From Lutimaribacter degradans (GTDB taxonomy: Bacteria > Pseudomonadota > Alphaproteobacteria > Rhodobacterales > Rhodobacteraceae): a DNA stretch of 64,000 nucleotides. The notes beneath the pieces are model-generated. The model had not been told where the DNA came from. It saw only the letters and a program-made list of their open reading frames with translations, and made no database searches. The position numbers and the translations under genes were made by a program. This document shows, one piece after another, positions 25,348-34,848 of the stretch (positions are counted from its first letter, which is position 1; every line of letters starts with the position of its first letter). Location: assembly GCF_023703375.1 (NCBI RefSeq), contig NZ_JAMQGO010000004.1, positions 124,001 to 188,000 on the forward strand, given 5' to 3'.

Positions 25348-26568
25348 TCAGCCAAACAGGTCGTGGGCCAGTTCCAGCGCGTCGATCAACGCGTCGACCT
25401 CGCCTTGGGTATTGTACATGCCGAACGACGCGCGACAGGTGGCCGGCGTGCCCAGATGCTCCATCAGCGGGCCGGCGCAATGGTGGCCTGCGCGCACGGC
25501 AACGCCCTTCTTGTCGAGAATCGTGCTGATGTCATGGGCATGGGCCACGCCCTGCATGGTGAACGAGAATATGGCCGCCTTGCCCGGCGCGGAGCCCTGC
25601 ACCGTCAGCCAGTTCAAGCCCGAAAGGCGCTCGGTCGCGTAGCGCGCCAGATCGGCCTCATGCGCGGCGATATTCTGCATCCCGACGCCCATCATGTAAT
25701 CGAGCGCAACGCCCAGCCCGATCGTCTGCACGATGCCCGGCGTGCCCGCCTCGAATTTCATCGGCGGATCGGCATAGGTGACGCTGTTCTTGCTGACATC
25801 GCGGATCATGTCGCCACCGCCCATGAAGGGGCGCATCTCGGCCAGCCGCTCCTTGGCGACCCAGATCGCCCCCGACCCCGACGGGCCATAAAGCTTGTGC
25901 CCCGTGACGGCATAGAAATCGCAGCCTATGTCCTGCACGTCCACGGGCATGTGCACGGCGGCCTGGCTGCCATCGACCAGCACCGGCACGCCCTTTTCGC
26001 GCGCAGCGGCACAAATGGCTTTCACGTCGACCACCGTGCCCAGCACGTTCGACAGATGCGTGATCGCCACCAGCTTGGTCCGGGGGCCGATCGCGTCGAT
26101 CACCTTTTGCGGGTCCAGCGCGCCCGTGGCGTCGCAATCGACCCACTTCAGGTCAACGCCCTGGCGTTCGCGCAGGAAATGCCACGGTACGATGTTGGCG
26201 TGGTGCTCCATCACCGACAGCACGATCTCGTCGCCCGCCTCCATCCGGGGCATGGCCCAGCCATAGGCAACCATGTTGATGCCCTCGGTCGTGCCCGAGT
26301 TCAGGACAATCTCGTTCTCGTCCGCCGCGCCCAGAAAGCGGGCCACCGTGCCCCGGACGGATTCGTATTTCTCGGTTGCCAGGTTCGAGAGGTAATGCAG
26401 CCCGCGATGCACATTGGCGTATTCATGCGCGTAGGCGGTGGTGATCGCGTCAATCACCACCTGCGGTTTTTGCGCGCTCGCGCCGTTGTCGAGATAGACC
26501 AGCGGCTTGCCGTTCACCTCGCGCGACAAGATCGGAAAGTCGCGGCGGATCGTGTCGACATCATACAT
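25348..26568 (-). CDS. sufS: SufS-type cysteine desulfurase
   Basis: The 406-residue PLP enzyme removes sulfur from cysteine for Fe-S cluster assembly. Recognisable parts are the PLP lysine region AVTGHKLYGPSGSGA and the catalytic Cys in RAGHHCAGPLMEHLG, which is the group II (SufS) form. It is the last gene of the SUF operon and overlaps the stop of the preceding YIP1-like gene by eight bases. sufE, sufT and sufA do not follow; a small lipoprotein gene and a methyltransferase gene do. Confidence 0.95.
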   Translation of the reverse strand: MYDVDTIRRDFPILSREVNGKPLVYLDNGASAQKPQVVIDAITTAYAHEYANVHRGLHYLSNLATEKYESVRGTVARFLGAADENEIVLNSGTTEGINMVAYGWAMPRMEAGDEIVLSVMEHHANIVPWHFLRERQGVDLKWVDCDATGALDPQKVIDAIGPRTKLVAITHLSNVLGTVVDVKAICAAAREKGVPVLVDGSQAAVHMPVDVQDIGCDFYAVTGHKLYGPSGSGAIWVAKERLAEMRPFMGGGDMIRDVSKNSVTYADPPMKFEAGTPGIVQTIGLGVALDYMMGVGMQNIAAHEADLARYATERLSGLNWLTVQGSAPGKAAIFSFTMQGVAHAHDISTILDKKGVAVRAGHHCAGPLMEHLGTPATCRASFGMYNTQGEVDALIDALELAHDLFG

Positions 26569-27157
26569 TGGGATTAACCCCTTCGGCCGATACTCCGATG
26601 AGCATCAGGATGATCGATATACCGAAACTGACGCCCATCGCCGCCAGGAACAGCACCAGGAAAGACTTGCCGAGCGAGTCGAATTGATGCGCGACATTTA
26701 TGAAATTCAGCAATATCCACACGCTGAGCCCCAGCACCGCCAGCGACACGAGCCCGCCCAGCATCGGAATGGCCACGCCCAGAACAATCACCAGCGCCTG
26801 GGCCAGCACGCGCATGAACTGCAACCAGACCAGCGCGATCAGAACATCGCCCAACTGGCCCTTGCCACCCATCATGTTGCCGACCCATGTCAGCACGAAC
26901 ACCGTGATAGCCAGCCCCCCGCCCTGCGCCAACGCGTAAAGCAAGGGGTTGTCGAACAGGCCCTGCATCGGCATCGGCGTGGGGAAAAGATAATTCGACA
27001 GGCTGAACAGCAGCGCATTAAGCACCGTTGCCAGCACCAGAGCCATCCACAGCGTGTTGCGCGCGATGTTCAGGCCCAGCAGATATTCGGCTGCCTCACG
27101 CGGGGCAGTCAACGTCTGGACGGCCAGATCTTTCAGGCTGCGTGTTGTCATCCTCAT
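26561..27157 (-). CDS. YIP1-family membrane protein
   Basis: From the ATG at 27157 the product is 198 residues with five membrane helices, in the pattern of Yip1 domain proteins. A polar N-terminus (SLKDLAVQTLTAPREAAEYL) precedes the first helix and a hydrophobic GLSVWILLNFINVAHQF follows in the second half. The ATGA overlap with the preceding membrane gene and the overlap with sufS show it is in the SUF operon. Its role in cluster assembly is not known. Confidence 0.82.
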   Translation of the reverse strand: MRMTTRSLKDLAVQTLTAPREAAEYLLGLNIARNTLWMALVLATVLNALLFSLSNYLFPTPMPMQGLFDNPLLYALAQGGGLAITVFVLTWVGNMMGGKGQLGDVLIALVWLQFMRVLAQALVIVLGVAIPMLGGLVSLAVLGLSVWILLNFINVAHQFDSLGKSFLVLFLAAMGVSFGISIILMLIGVSAEGVNPNV

Positions 27158-27633
27158 CCCCATCCAACCCGGCGCATGCCGGCAATCCAGAACCACAAGA
27201 ACACGGCCGTCCACAAGATACCAACGATGGTAAGCTGGATACCCGGACCGATGAAACCGGCCACCAGCCCGTTCAACAAAACCAAGGGCGACGATGCAAG
27301 CAAGGCCCAGAACAACGCGATACGGGCACCGTAGGCCGTGCCCTTTCCACCCAAACCCCGCGCCAGCAGATGCGCGACAAGGCCCAGAACATAAAACAGA
27401 AGCGGCAGCATGAACACCGTTGCAAACAGGGTGCTGCCCAGCAGCATCTGCAAATCCTCGTCCTGAAGGTGGGCCTGGCGCGCCAAGGCGGGCCAGCGCG
27501 CGATGAACAACACCACGCAGGCGCCCATTACCAGCGCCAATGCGCGGCCTTCATTGGTGGGGGCCGCCAGAAGGCGGCCCACCACGCGACCCGGGCCACG
27601 GTAGGTGGCCGTGATGTCACGCATAAGGGCCAT
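27154..27633 (-). CDS. YIP1-like membrane protein
   Basis: The 159-residue product has four membrane helices after a short polar N-terminus (RDITATYRGPGRVVGRLL). It looks like a shorter relative of the adjacent YIP1-family protein. Its start overlaps the sufD stop as TGATG and its end overlaps the next gene by ATGA, so translation is coupled. The function is unknown. Confidence 0.78.
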   Translation of the reverse strand: MALMRDITATYRGPGRVVGRLLAAPTNEGRALALVMGACVVLFIARWPALARQAHLQDEDLQMLLGSTLFATVFMLPLLFYVLGLVAHLLARGLGGKGTAYGARIALFWALLASSPLVLLNGLVAGFIGPGIQLTIVGILWTAVFLWFWIAGMRRVGWG

Positions 27634-28919
27634 CAGCGACTGTGACGCTCCAGCCAGCCCTGCAGGCGCACCGTGATATGTTCACGCAGCGGCTCGTCCT
27701 CGATCTCTTCGACGGCCTCGGCAAGGAAAGCCAGCACCAGCAGATCCTGCGCCTTGCCCAGAGGCAAGCCGCGGGCACGCAGGTAGAACAGCATGTCCTC
27801 GTCGATCGCCCCCGTGGTCGACCCGTGCGAACAGGCCACGTCATCGGCATAGATTTCAAGTTCGGGCTTGGCCAGGAAATTGCTGTCATCATCCAGCAAA
27901 AGCGACTGGCTGATCTGGTAGCCATCGGTTTTCTGTGCCTCGGGCTGCACCAGGATCTTGCCCTGGAAAACGCCCGTGGCACCGTTGCGCAACACCTTTT
28001 TGAACACCTGGCGGCTTTCGCAATTCACCGCGTCATGGGTAATGAACACCGTGTCATCCTGGTGAAAATCGCCATCCCCCATGGCCGCACCGGCCACGTG
28101 GGCCATGGCATCGTCGCCCGTCAGTTCGATCACGCATTCGTTGCGCGTCATCACGCCGTTCACCGTCATGGTAAAGGATTTGAACACGCTTTCCGTGCCC
28201 AACCGCGCAAAGATATGCGTCGCCGCGTGGCGTTCGTGGTCGCGGCCCTGGATGCGCACGTGGTGAAAGCGCGCGGTATCGGCCACGTCGACCTCCATCA
28301 CCTGGTTGAACCGCGCCGCGGCAGGCCCGTTTTCCAGCACCGTAAGCTCGGCGCCCTTTTCCAGCTTGATGACATTGTGCAGGATCGCGTCCGAGGTCTC
28401 GGACTGGTGATGATAGATCAGGCTGACGGGCTTTTTCGCCTTGCCGGTGACGCGGATCACCACGCCATCGGTGGCGTAGGCGCTGTTCAAAGCGGCCAGC
28501 GGGCGCATCACCGGGTTCTGTCCGGCCTTTTCCAGCGTGCCGTAGATATCCTTGGCCCAGTGGATGTCCTGCGCGGCGGCAGTTTCCAGCCGCTCGATCT
28601 CGATGCCTGCGGCCGACAGGTCGTCGCTGGCCTCGGCGTCGAACACGCCATCCACGAACACAACGCGCAGCCGATCCATGTCGTCGAATGGCAGGCCTTC
28701 GTCATCGGCAAAGACAGCCGCCTTGGGCGCCTGCGGCACGATCAGCGTGTCGGGGCGGGTGAATTTCCAGTATTCGTCCCGCCGCCCGGGCAGCCCCATC
28801 TCGCGCACGCGGGCCAGCGCCGCCTCGCGCGCCTGGGTGATCCAGGTGCCGCCCGCAGGCAGCGCCAGCGCGGCAAGACGCGCCTCGGTTGCGTCCAGTT
28901 TTGCCTGGGGCAATGCCAT
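27633..28919 (-). CDS. sufD: SufD, Fe-S cluster assembly scaffold subunit
   Basis: The 428-residue product is the SufD component of the SufBC2D scaffold. The C-terminal beta-helix core carries QKTDGYQISQSLLLDDDSN, AKPELEIYADDVACSHGSTT and FYLRARGLPLGKAQDLLV. Start is at ATG 28919, sharing its first base with the sufC stop; a GTG at 28922 would add one residue. SufD partners SufB and SufC and helps bring iron to the scaffold. Confidence 0.95.
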   Translation of the reverse strand: MALPQAKLDATEARLAALALPAGGTWITQAREAALARVREMGLPGRRDEYWKFTRPDTLIVPQAPKAAVFADDEGLPFDDMDRLRVVFVDGVFDAEASDDLSAAGIEIERLETAAAQDIHWAKDIYGTLEKAGQNPVMRPLAALNSAYATDGVVIRVTGKAKKPVSLIYHHQSETSDAILHNVIKLEKGAELTVLENGPAAARFNQVMEVDVADTARFHHVRIQGRDHERHAATHIFARLGTESVFKSFTMTVNGVMTRNECVIELTGDDAMAHVAGAAMGDGDFHQDDTVFITHDAVNCESRQVFKKVLRNGATGVFQGKILVQPEAQKTDGYQISQSLLLDDDSNFLAKPELEIYADDVACSHGSTTGAIDEDMLFYLRARGLPLGKAQDLLVLAFLAEAVEEIEDEPLREHITVRLQGWLERHSR

Positions 28920-29674
28920 CACGCCACCTCCTCGACAATATCGGCATAGCCGTTTTCCTCGACCTCGAGCGCCAGCTCGGGGCCACCCGTCTTGATGATG
29001 CGGCCATCAGACATGATGTGCACCACGTCCGGCTTGATGTGGTTCAACAGCCGCTGGTAGTGCGTGATCACCAAAAACCCGCGGCCTTCGTCGCGCAGCG
29101 CGTTCACGCCGTCGCTGACAAGTTTCATGGCATCCACGTCAAGGCCGCTGTCGGTTTCGTCGAGGATGCACATCTTGGGTTCCAGCATTGCCATTTGCAG
29201 GATCTCGTTGCGCTTTTTCTCGCCGCCCGAAAAGCCCACGTTGACCGGGCGTTTCAGCATGTCGGCGTCGATCTTCAGTTCCTTGGCCTTCTCGCGAATG
29301 AGCTTGAGGAAATCGGCCGACGACATCTCTTCCTGACCGCGCGCCTTACGCTGCGCGTTCACTGCGGTGCGCAGGAATGTCATGTTGCCGACGCCCGGAA
29401 TCTCGACCGGGTACTGGAACGCAAGGAACAGGCCCACGGCGGCGCGCTCCTCGGGCTCCATGTCCAGCAGGTCGTGACCATCCAGCGTGGCGGTACCATC
29501 GGTCACCTCGTAACCGTCACGCCCCGAAAGCACGTAAGACAGCGTCGATTTGCCCGACCCGTTGGGCCCCATGATCGCATGTACCTTGCCGGGCTCGACC
29601 GTCAGATCCACACCTTTCAGAATCTTCTTGTCCTCTTCTTCCAGGCGTACGTGAAGGTTCTTGATTTCCAGCAT
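28919..29674 (-). CDS. sufC: SufC, Fe-S assembly ATPase
   Basis: The 251-residue ABC-type ATPase has Walker A GPNGSGKSTLSY, signature SGGEKKRNEILQMA and Walker B MCILDETDSGLDVDA. It drives conformational change of the SufBCD scaffold in the cytoplasm. It lies directly upstream of sufD. An AAAGGAA RBS sits in front of the ATG. Confidence 0.97.
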   Translation of the reverse strand: MLEIKNLHVRLEEEDKKILKGVDLTVEPGKVHAIMGPNGSGKSTLSYVLSGRDGYEVTDGTATLDGHDLLDMEPEERAAVGLFLAFQYPVEIPGVGNMTFLRTAVNAQRKARGQEEMSSADFLKLIREKAKELKIDADMLKRPVNVGFSGGEKKRNEILQMAMLEPKMCILDETDSGLDVDAMKLVSDGVNALRDEGRGFLVITHYQRLLNHIKPDVVHIMSDGRIIKTGGPELALEVEENGYADIVEEVA

Positions 29675-29712
29675 TTTTCGTTCCTTTCTCGTTCTCTTTT
29701 TCGGGCAGCCCT

Positions 29713-30312
29713 TCAGGGCCGTGTCATCAATTGCACCATCCGCAACAGCCGGTCGGGCGGGATCGCCTGCGGCCTCAGTTCGAACCGTGCCATGCGCCCC
29801 GCGATCTCGGCCGGCGGGCCGATGAACTCTTCGACCTCGTGAAACCGCTTGCGCGGCACGTAGTCATCGAAATAAAGGCCGACAGGGCGCGTGATGCGAT
29901 AGGCCGCGGCCAGCGCACAGCCCACGCGAAACCGCCCGTCCACCAACACCACGTCGGGATGGGCGAACTCGGGCATGTCCCACACCTCCAGCGGGTAGCG
30001 GGCGAACCGTTTCCAGGCACGGTCATCCACCGGATGCCCCCATTCCTTCGTAGGGCCGATGTCAGACCAGATTATGTCAACCTCGCCCTCGGGCGGGTTC
30101 TGCGTGAACCAGTCGCGCATCATCTTCGCCCAGTCCTGGTCGCTTTCCACCGACAGCACGCGCTTGCCCATTTCGGCGCCCAACACCGTGGACCCGCCCG
30201 ACCCATATTCCAGGATGACATCCGCCCGGCCATACGCCGCGCGCACCATGGCGGTCTCTGCCTCGGGCAGCGTCAGTTCCGGACGCGCAAGTATGTCGGC
30301 GCCTTGTTTCAC
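29713..30312 (-). CDS. Predicted SAM-methyltransferase-like Rossmann protein
   Basis: The 199-residue product has a methyltransferase-like first loop [19 protein letters not shown], then [11 protein letters not shown] and [11 protein letters not shown], the usual order of Rossmann motifs I to III. There is no DNA-binding or known substrate domain. It overlaps the YbjQ-type gene by ATGA and precedes sufC by 38 bases, so it is embedded in the SUF operon. Whether it methylates anything is unknown. Confidence 0.75.
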   Translation of the reverse strand: MKQGADILARPELTLPEAETAMVRAAYGRADVILEYGSGGSTVLGAEMGKRVLSVESDQDWAKMMRDWFTQNPPEGEVDIIWSDIGPTKEWGHPVDDRAWKRFARYPLEVWDMPEFAHPDVVLVDGRFRVGCALAAAYRITRPVGLYFDDYVPRKRFHEVEEFIGPPAEIAGRMARFELRPQAIPPDRLLRMVQLMTRP

Positions 30313-30623
30313 TCGATCACCACCGCCGTACCGCTGGCCGAAACCATCAGCATCGACTGGCCCACCACCTCGTAATCCAGGTCCACGCCCACCACGGCAT
30401 TGCCGCCCAATGCCAGCGCGCGTTGCTCCAACTCGCGCAGGGCGGTATCGCGCCCATCTTGCAGCTTGGTTTCATAGGCGCCCGACCGGCCACCTACGAT
30501 GTCGGTCACGTTTGCAAAGATATCGCGCACGATGTTGGCGCCCATGATCGCCTCGCCCACGACGATACCGCGGTAGTCGACGATCTTGTGACCCTCGATG
30601 GAGTTGGTGGTCGTGACGATCAT
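30309..30623 (-). CDS. YbjQ family (UPF0145) protein
   Basis: The 104-residue product fits the YbjQ family of small pentameric proteins sometimes called heavy-metal-binding: [19 protein letters not shown], then [19 protein letters not shown] and [14 protein letters not shown]. The role is unknown. It is joined by ATGA overlaps to the FkbM-type gene before it and the methyltransferase-like gene after it. Confidence 0.9.
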   Translation of the reverse strand: MIVTTTNSIEGHKIVDYRGIVVGEAIMGANIVRDIFANVTDIVGGRSGAYETKLQDGRDTALRELEQRALALGGNAVVGVDLDYEVVGQSMLMVSASGTAVVIE

Positions 30624-31498
30624 GCCTTCGCCCCTTCTGCTTTCAGCGCGGCCGGCAGCTTGTCGACATATTTGGCAGCCACCTTGCCGGGAAGCGCGCC
30701 ACGCGCCGCCAGCTCGTCAAGGCACCACAGCGCCAGGTCGCGGCTGCCGAACATCGCATCTGCCAAAAGCGCCAGATGCGCCAATTGCTCATCGCTGACC
30801 GCCGCGCGGTCTTCGAGGTTGCGAATATAGACCGCGTCGCCGTCGATCAACTGGCTGCCCACCGCGCGCCGGTTCAGCCGATGCGCCTGGCTGTTGCCCA
30901 GCATACGTGCCTTCGGCGCGATAAAGCGATGCAGAACAAACCCCTGCCCCCGCAACGCGCGGTCGAGCTCGTGCATCTCGGGTTCGCCATCGTAAAGACG
31001 GTAAAACCGCATCTCGGCGACCACCGCAACCGCCTGCACCAGCTTTTGCCGTGCGCCCTCGATCACCGACAGTTCGGCACCCTGCGCATCGACCTTGAGG
31101 CAGTCGATCATCGGCACATCCGCCACCGCATCGAGCGAGTCGAGCGTTACGTCGACCTCCTCCTCGCTATCAAGATGCCTGCGGAAATGCCCTAGGTATC
31201 CGATGCTTCTTCGCGACAGCTTGAACAAGGACGACATCTCGGAGGCTGGATAAGCGTTGAACACCGCGCGGCCCGGCGCGCCTATCGCCTGCTCGATCAC
31301 CTTTACGTTCTCGGGCGCCTGGTCACGCAGCGCTGCCGCCGCCACGGGATGCGGCTCAAACCCCCAGACCTGCGCCAGCCCCTGCCGCACAAGGGCGTCG
31401 TAGGCCGACGCGACGATCGGGTTCGCGCCCACATCCGCGATGCGCAAAGGGCGCAGGGGCGCCAGGGCCCCTGCCAGATATGCCAATGGGGTGCTCAC
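30620..31498 (-). CDS. FkbM family methyltransferase
   Basis: The 292-residue product has the FkbM-type domain: [18 protein letters not shown] at the N-terminus, then WGFEPHP and [19 protein letters not shown], the DxxG-E signature. FkbM proteins commonly methylate sugars or polyketides. Its position between sufB and ybjQ in the SUF operon is unexpected, and the substrate is unknown. Confidence 0.87.
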   Translation of the reverse strand: MSTPLAYLAGALAPLRPLRIADVGANPIVASAYDALVRQGLAQVWGFEPHPVAAAALRDQAPENVKVIEQAIGAPGRAVFNAYPASEMSSLFKLSRRSIGYLGHFRRHLDSEEEVDVTLDSLDAVADVPMIDCLKVDAQGAELSVIEGARQKLVQAVAVVAEMRFYRLYDGEPEMHELDRALRGQGFVLHRFIAPKARMLGNSQAHRLNRRAVGSQLIDGDAVYIRNLEDRAAVSDEQLAHLALLADAMFGSRDLALWCLDELAARGALPGKVAAKYVDKLPAALKAEGAKA

Positions 31499-31519
31499 CG
31501 TGCGGCCATCAGGCGGGCA

Positions 31520-33040
31520 TCAGCCCACCGACCCTTCCAGCGAAATGGCCACCAGCTGCTGCGCTTCCATGGCAAACTCCATCGGCAGCGCCTGCAACAC
31601 TTCCTTGGCAAAGCCATTGACGATCAGCGCCACGGCCTCTTCCTCGTCCATGCCGCGCTGGCGGCAATAGAACATCTGGTCGTCATCCACCTTCGAGGTT
31701 GTCGCCTCGTGCTCGACCCGGGAAGAGTTGTTGCGCACCTCGATATACGGCACCGTATGCGCGCCGCACTTGTCGCCGATCAGCAAGCTGTCGCACTGGG
31801 TATAGTTGCGGCTGTTCTTCGCCTTGGGGTGCATCGACACAAGCCCGCGATAGGTGTTTTGTGCGTAGCCCGCGCTTATCCCCTTCGACACGATGCGCGA
31901 CTTGGTGTTCTTGCCAAGGTGCACCATCTTGGTGCCGGTATCGGCCTGCTGATGGTTGTTGGTGATGGCGATCGAATAGAATTCGCCCTGGCTGTCATCG
32001 CCACGCAGGATGCAGGACGGGTATTTCCACGTCACGGCCGATCCGGTTTCAACCTGCGTCCACATCACCTTGGCCCGGTCGCCGCGGCAATCGGCGCGCT
32101 TGGTCACGAAGTTGTAGATCCCGCCCTTGCCGTTCTCGTCGCCCGGATACCAGTTCTGCACCGTGGAATATTTCACCTCGGCGTCTTCTTCGACGATGAT
32201 CTCGACCACGGCGGCATGAAGTTGCGCGATGTCGCGCTGCGGTGCGGTGCAGCCTTCGAGATACGAGACGAACGACCCCTTGTCGGCAATGATCAGCGTG
32301 CGTTCGAACTGGCCGGTGTTTTCAGCGTTGATACGGAAATAGGTCGACAGCTCCATCGGGCAGCGCACGCCAGGCGGCACGTAGACGAAAGACCCGTCCG
32401 AGAACACCGCGCTGTTCAGCGTCGCGTAGAAATTGTCCGATACCGGCACGACCGAGCCCAGGTATTTCTTGACCAGCTCGGGATGCTCGCGGATCGCCTC
32501 GGAGATCGAGCAGAAGATCACCCCGGCCTTTTTGAGCTCGGCCTGGAAGGTCGTGCCTACCGAGACGGAATCGAACACCGCATCGACGGCGACCTTGCGG
32601 CCTTCGGCGGGCGCATCCTCGGCGCCCTCGACCCCGGCCAGGATCATCTGCTCCTTAAGGGGGATGCCCAGCTTTTCATAGGTGGCCAACAGCTTGGGGT
32701 CGACATCGTCCAGGCTCTGGGGCTTGTCTTCCATGCTCTTGGGCCGGGCATAGTAATACTGGTCCTGGAAATCGATCTCGGGGTAATCGACCATGGCCCA
32801 GTCCGGCTCCTTCATGTTCAGCCAGCGCTCGTAGGCCTGCAGGCGCCACTCGGTCATCCAGGCGGGCTCGCCATTCTTCTCCGAGATCAGCCGCACGATA
32901 TCCGAGGTCAGCCCCTTTGGGGCGTATTCCATCTCGATATCGGTTTCCCAGCCATGCTTGTACTTGCCAAGGGATTTGACCGCATCGACCGTTTCCTGAT
33001 CGACGCCTTCCTTCACCTCTACCTTGTCCAAAGCCGTCAT
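31520..33040 (-). CDS. sufB: SufB, Fe-S cluster assembly scaffold
   Basis: The 506-residue product is SufB, on which the nascent Fe-S cluster is built in the SufBC2D complex. Family stretches are [57 protein letters not shown] and [18 protein letters not shown]. It starts 20 bases after the stop of the cysteine desulfurase gene. The length is within the normal range. Confidence 0.97.
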   Translation of the reverse strand: MTALDKVEVKEGVDQETVDAVKSLGKYKHGWETDIEMEYAPKGLTSDIVRLISEKNGEPAWMTEWRLQAYERWLNMKEPDWAMVDYPEIDFQDQYYYARPKSMEDKPQSLDDVDPKLLATYEKLGIPLKEQMILAGVEGAEDAPAEGRKVAVDAVFDSVSVGTTFQAELKKAGVIFCSISEAIREHPELVKKYLGSVVPVSDNFYATLNSAVFSDGSFVYVPPGVRCPMELSTYFRINAENTGQFERTLIIADKGSFVSYLEGCTAPQRDIAQLHAAVVEIIVEEDAEVKYSTVQNWYPGDENGKGGIYNFVTKRADCRGDRAKVMWTQVETGSAVTWKYPSCILRGDDSQGEFYSIAITNNHQQADTGTKMVHLGKNTKSRIVSKGISAGYAQNTYRGLVSMHPKAKNSRNYTQCDSLLIGDKCGAHTVPYIEVRNNSSRVEHEATTSKVDDDQMFYCRQRGMDEEEAVALIVNGFAKEVLQALPMEFAMEAQQLVAISLEGSVG

Positions 33041-33059
33041 GGGCCGCCTTCCTTTCCTG

Positions 33060-34112
33060 TTACGCCGCGCTGCGTGCGCGGTGCCGTTCCAACTTGCTCA
33101 ACCACGCCTCGGCAAAGCGCAGCACGTTTTCTTCCGTCGTATCGGGGCCCAGCGACACCCGCATCGCGCAGGCAGCCGCAGCCTCGTCGAACCCCATCGC
33201 CGCCAGCACCTTGCTGGCGCGCACCTTGCCACTCGAACAGGCGCTGCCCGCACTTACGGCGAACCCGGCCAGGTCCATCGTCATCACCTGCGTCTCGCCC
33301 TTCCAGCCGGGGGTGACAAAGCAACAGGTGTTCGGCAGGCGCTGCGTATCTTTCCCGACCAAAATAGTCTCTTTTGCGCCAGCCTCAATGGCCTTTTCTA
33401 GAATTTTTCTAAGTTCAAGAACGCGGTCCCACACCCCGTCGGCCAGATCCCGCGCGGCCTGCTGCGCGGCCGCCCCGAACCCCGCGATCGCGGCCACGTT
33501 TTCCGTGCCCGCGCGCCGGCCCATCTCCTGCCCGCCGCCGCGTAGATGCGCGGCCACATCGGTGCCCCGCCGCACCACCAGCGCGCCCACGCCCTTGGGC
33601 CCGCCCAGCTTGTGCGCCGAGATCAGCGCCATCTCGCACCCCGCCCAGTTGAAGGCAAAGGGCAGCTTGCCAAAGGCTTGCGTGGCGTCCACCACGGCCA
33701 GTCCCTGCGGCAGATCCTGCACAACGCCGGTCTCCGAATTGGCCGCCTGCAAGACAGACCGGCCCGGATCGCCAACGGTCACACGCCCCTGCCCGTCAAC
33801 CGGCAGCACCTCGTCAACCCAGGCGCCCACCGCGTCATGCTCGACCCCCGCACCCGACAATCCACGCCCTGCGCAAGCCAGCGCCGCGGCCTCGGTTGCC
33901 CCGGAGGTAAAGATCACATCCGCCCCGTCGGCCCCGAAGGCCTCGGCCACCTGCCCGCGCGCCCGCTCGATCAACGCCTTGGCGGCACGCCCCTCGGCAT
34001 GCACGCTGCTGGGGTTGCCCGCCAGATCGAACGCCGCCAGCATCGCCTCGCGGGCCTCGGGCCGCAGCGGTGCGGTGGCGTTGTAATCCAGGTAAACGCG
34101 GCGCAAAGCCAT
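33060..34112 (-). CDS. Cysteine desulfurase (NifS/IscS type)
   Basis: From the ATG at 34112 ([20 protein letters not shown]) the product is 350 residues. It is a PLP-dependent group I desulfurase: PLP lysine in [13 protein letters not shown] and catalytic Cys in [16 protein letters not shown]. It gives a second sulfur donor beside SufS in the same operon. The longer frame to 34196 runs through the stem-loop region and is not supported. Its RBS is part of the 23-nt leader repeat. Confidence 0.93.
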   Translation of the reverse strand: MALRRVYLDYNATAPLRPEAREAMLAAFDLAGNPSSVHAEGRAAKALIERARGQVAEAFGADGADVIFTSGATEAAALACAGRGLSGAGVEHDAVGAWVDEVLPVDGQGRVTVGDPGRSVLQAANSETGVVQDLPQGLAVVDATQAFGKLPFAFNWAGCEMALISAHKLGGPKGVGALVVRRGTDVAAHLRGGGQEMGRRAGTENVAAIAGFGAAAQQAARDLADGVWDRVLELRKILEKAIEAGAKETILVGKDTQRLPNTCCFVTPGWKGETQVMTMDLAGFAVSAGSACSSGKVRASKVLAAMGFDEAAAACAMRVSLGPDTTEENVLRFAEAWLSKLERHRARSAA

Positions 34113-34117
34113 CAATC

Positions 34118-34140
34118 CTTCCTCTTGCCAGAAATACCCC
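34118..34140 (-). repeat. 23-nt leader repeat, copy B
   Basis: It matches 881-903 at 20 of 23 bases, in the same orientation relative to the gene it precedes. The AAGAGGAAG part is the RBS of the cysteine desulfurase gene. Confidence 0.5.
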
Positions 34141-34149
34141 GGGGTGCTT

Positions 34150-34214
34150 GAGGGGCAGCGCCCCTCATCCTGCATCGCGCAAGCGATGCGCCCCAAGCGC
34201 GGGCGAAAGCCCGC
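34150..34214 (-). other. Three consecutive stem-loops between iscR and the cysteine desulfurase gene
   Basis: In the 121-base gap, perfect stems lie at 34150-34166 (GAGGGGC/GCCCCTC), 34172-34189 (GCATCGC/GCGATGC, loop GCAA) and 34199-34214 (GCGGGC/GCCCGC, loop GAAA). None ends in a T-run. They would fold in the transcript that joins iscR to the suf genes and may attenuate or stabilise it. Confidence 0.6.
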
Positions 34215-34233
34215 TCCGCATGCTCACGCCGCG

Positions 34234-34695
34234 TCATCCCTCGTCCACGACGGAAAACAGGGTGGGCACGGCCGGGCACGGGGCCAGGTCATTCTCGACC
34301 ACGTCCGACAGCCGTGTCTGGTGCAGGAAGACATAAACATGCGCGCTCAGCCCCTCCCACAAACGGTTCGTCAGCGATTGCGCGCGGCTGCCCGACAGGC
34401 CGCCGGTGGCGCCGGCGCCCTTGTGCATGGCGTCCACCGTTTCGTCGACCGCCGCCAGAACGTCGACCACGCGAATGTCCGACGCCGGTTTCGCCAGTCG
34501 GTACCCGCCGCCCGGCCCGCGCACCGACTCGACCAGCCCGGCCCGGCGCAGCTTGACGAACAACTGTTCGAGATAGGGCAAGGACACGTCCTGGCGTCGC
34601 GAAATATCGCCCAACGTCACCAGGTTGCCCTGCGGCTGTAGCGCGATATCGGTCAGCGCCACCATCGCATAGCGCCCCTTGGTGCTCAGTTTCAT
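34234..34695 (-). CDS. iscR: IscR-like Rrf2 family regulator
   Basis: The 153-residue product has a winged-helix DNA-binding domain opening with MKLSTKGRYAMVALTDIALQ and a wing (RGPGGGYRLAKP). The three clustered cysteines of Escherichia coli IscR are absent; the only cysteine is Cys140 near the C-terminus. An unusual cysteine-poor IscR with one cysteine is described for Rhodobacter sphaeroides. It heads the SUF operon and is the natural candidate to bind the palindrome at 34778-34792. Confidence 0.92.
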   Translation of the reverse strand: MKLSTKGRYAMVALTDIALQPQGNLVTLGDISRRQDVSLPYLEQLFVKLRRAGLVESVRGPGGGYRLAKPASDIRVVDVLAAVDETVDAMHKGAGATGGLSGSRAQSLTNRLWEGLSAHVYVFLHQTRLSDVVENDLAPCPAVPTLFSVVDEG

Positions 34696-34777
34696 GGCCC
34701 TACCCCGCCAACAGATTGACCTTGCAGGGCGAAAGGCTTATCTCGCTATCACCCTGATCCGGCGCGACCGCCGGGAA

Positions 34778-34792
34778 TTAGAACAGTTCTAA
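34778..34792. promoter_or_regulatory. Perfect palindrome TTAGAAC-A-GTTCTAA, candidate IscR operator
   Basis: Seven-bp perfect arms flank one base in the intergenic gap, 83 bases before iscR and 57 before the divergent hydrolase. Its position, symmetry and AT/GC pattern suit an Rrf2-type dimer. Confidence 0.6.
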
Positions 34793-34848
34793 AGTGCTTG
34801 AGCGTTACAGTCAACTATAATGCCAAGCCAATTCTGACAAGGAATGTC

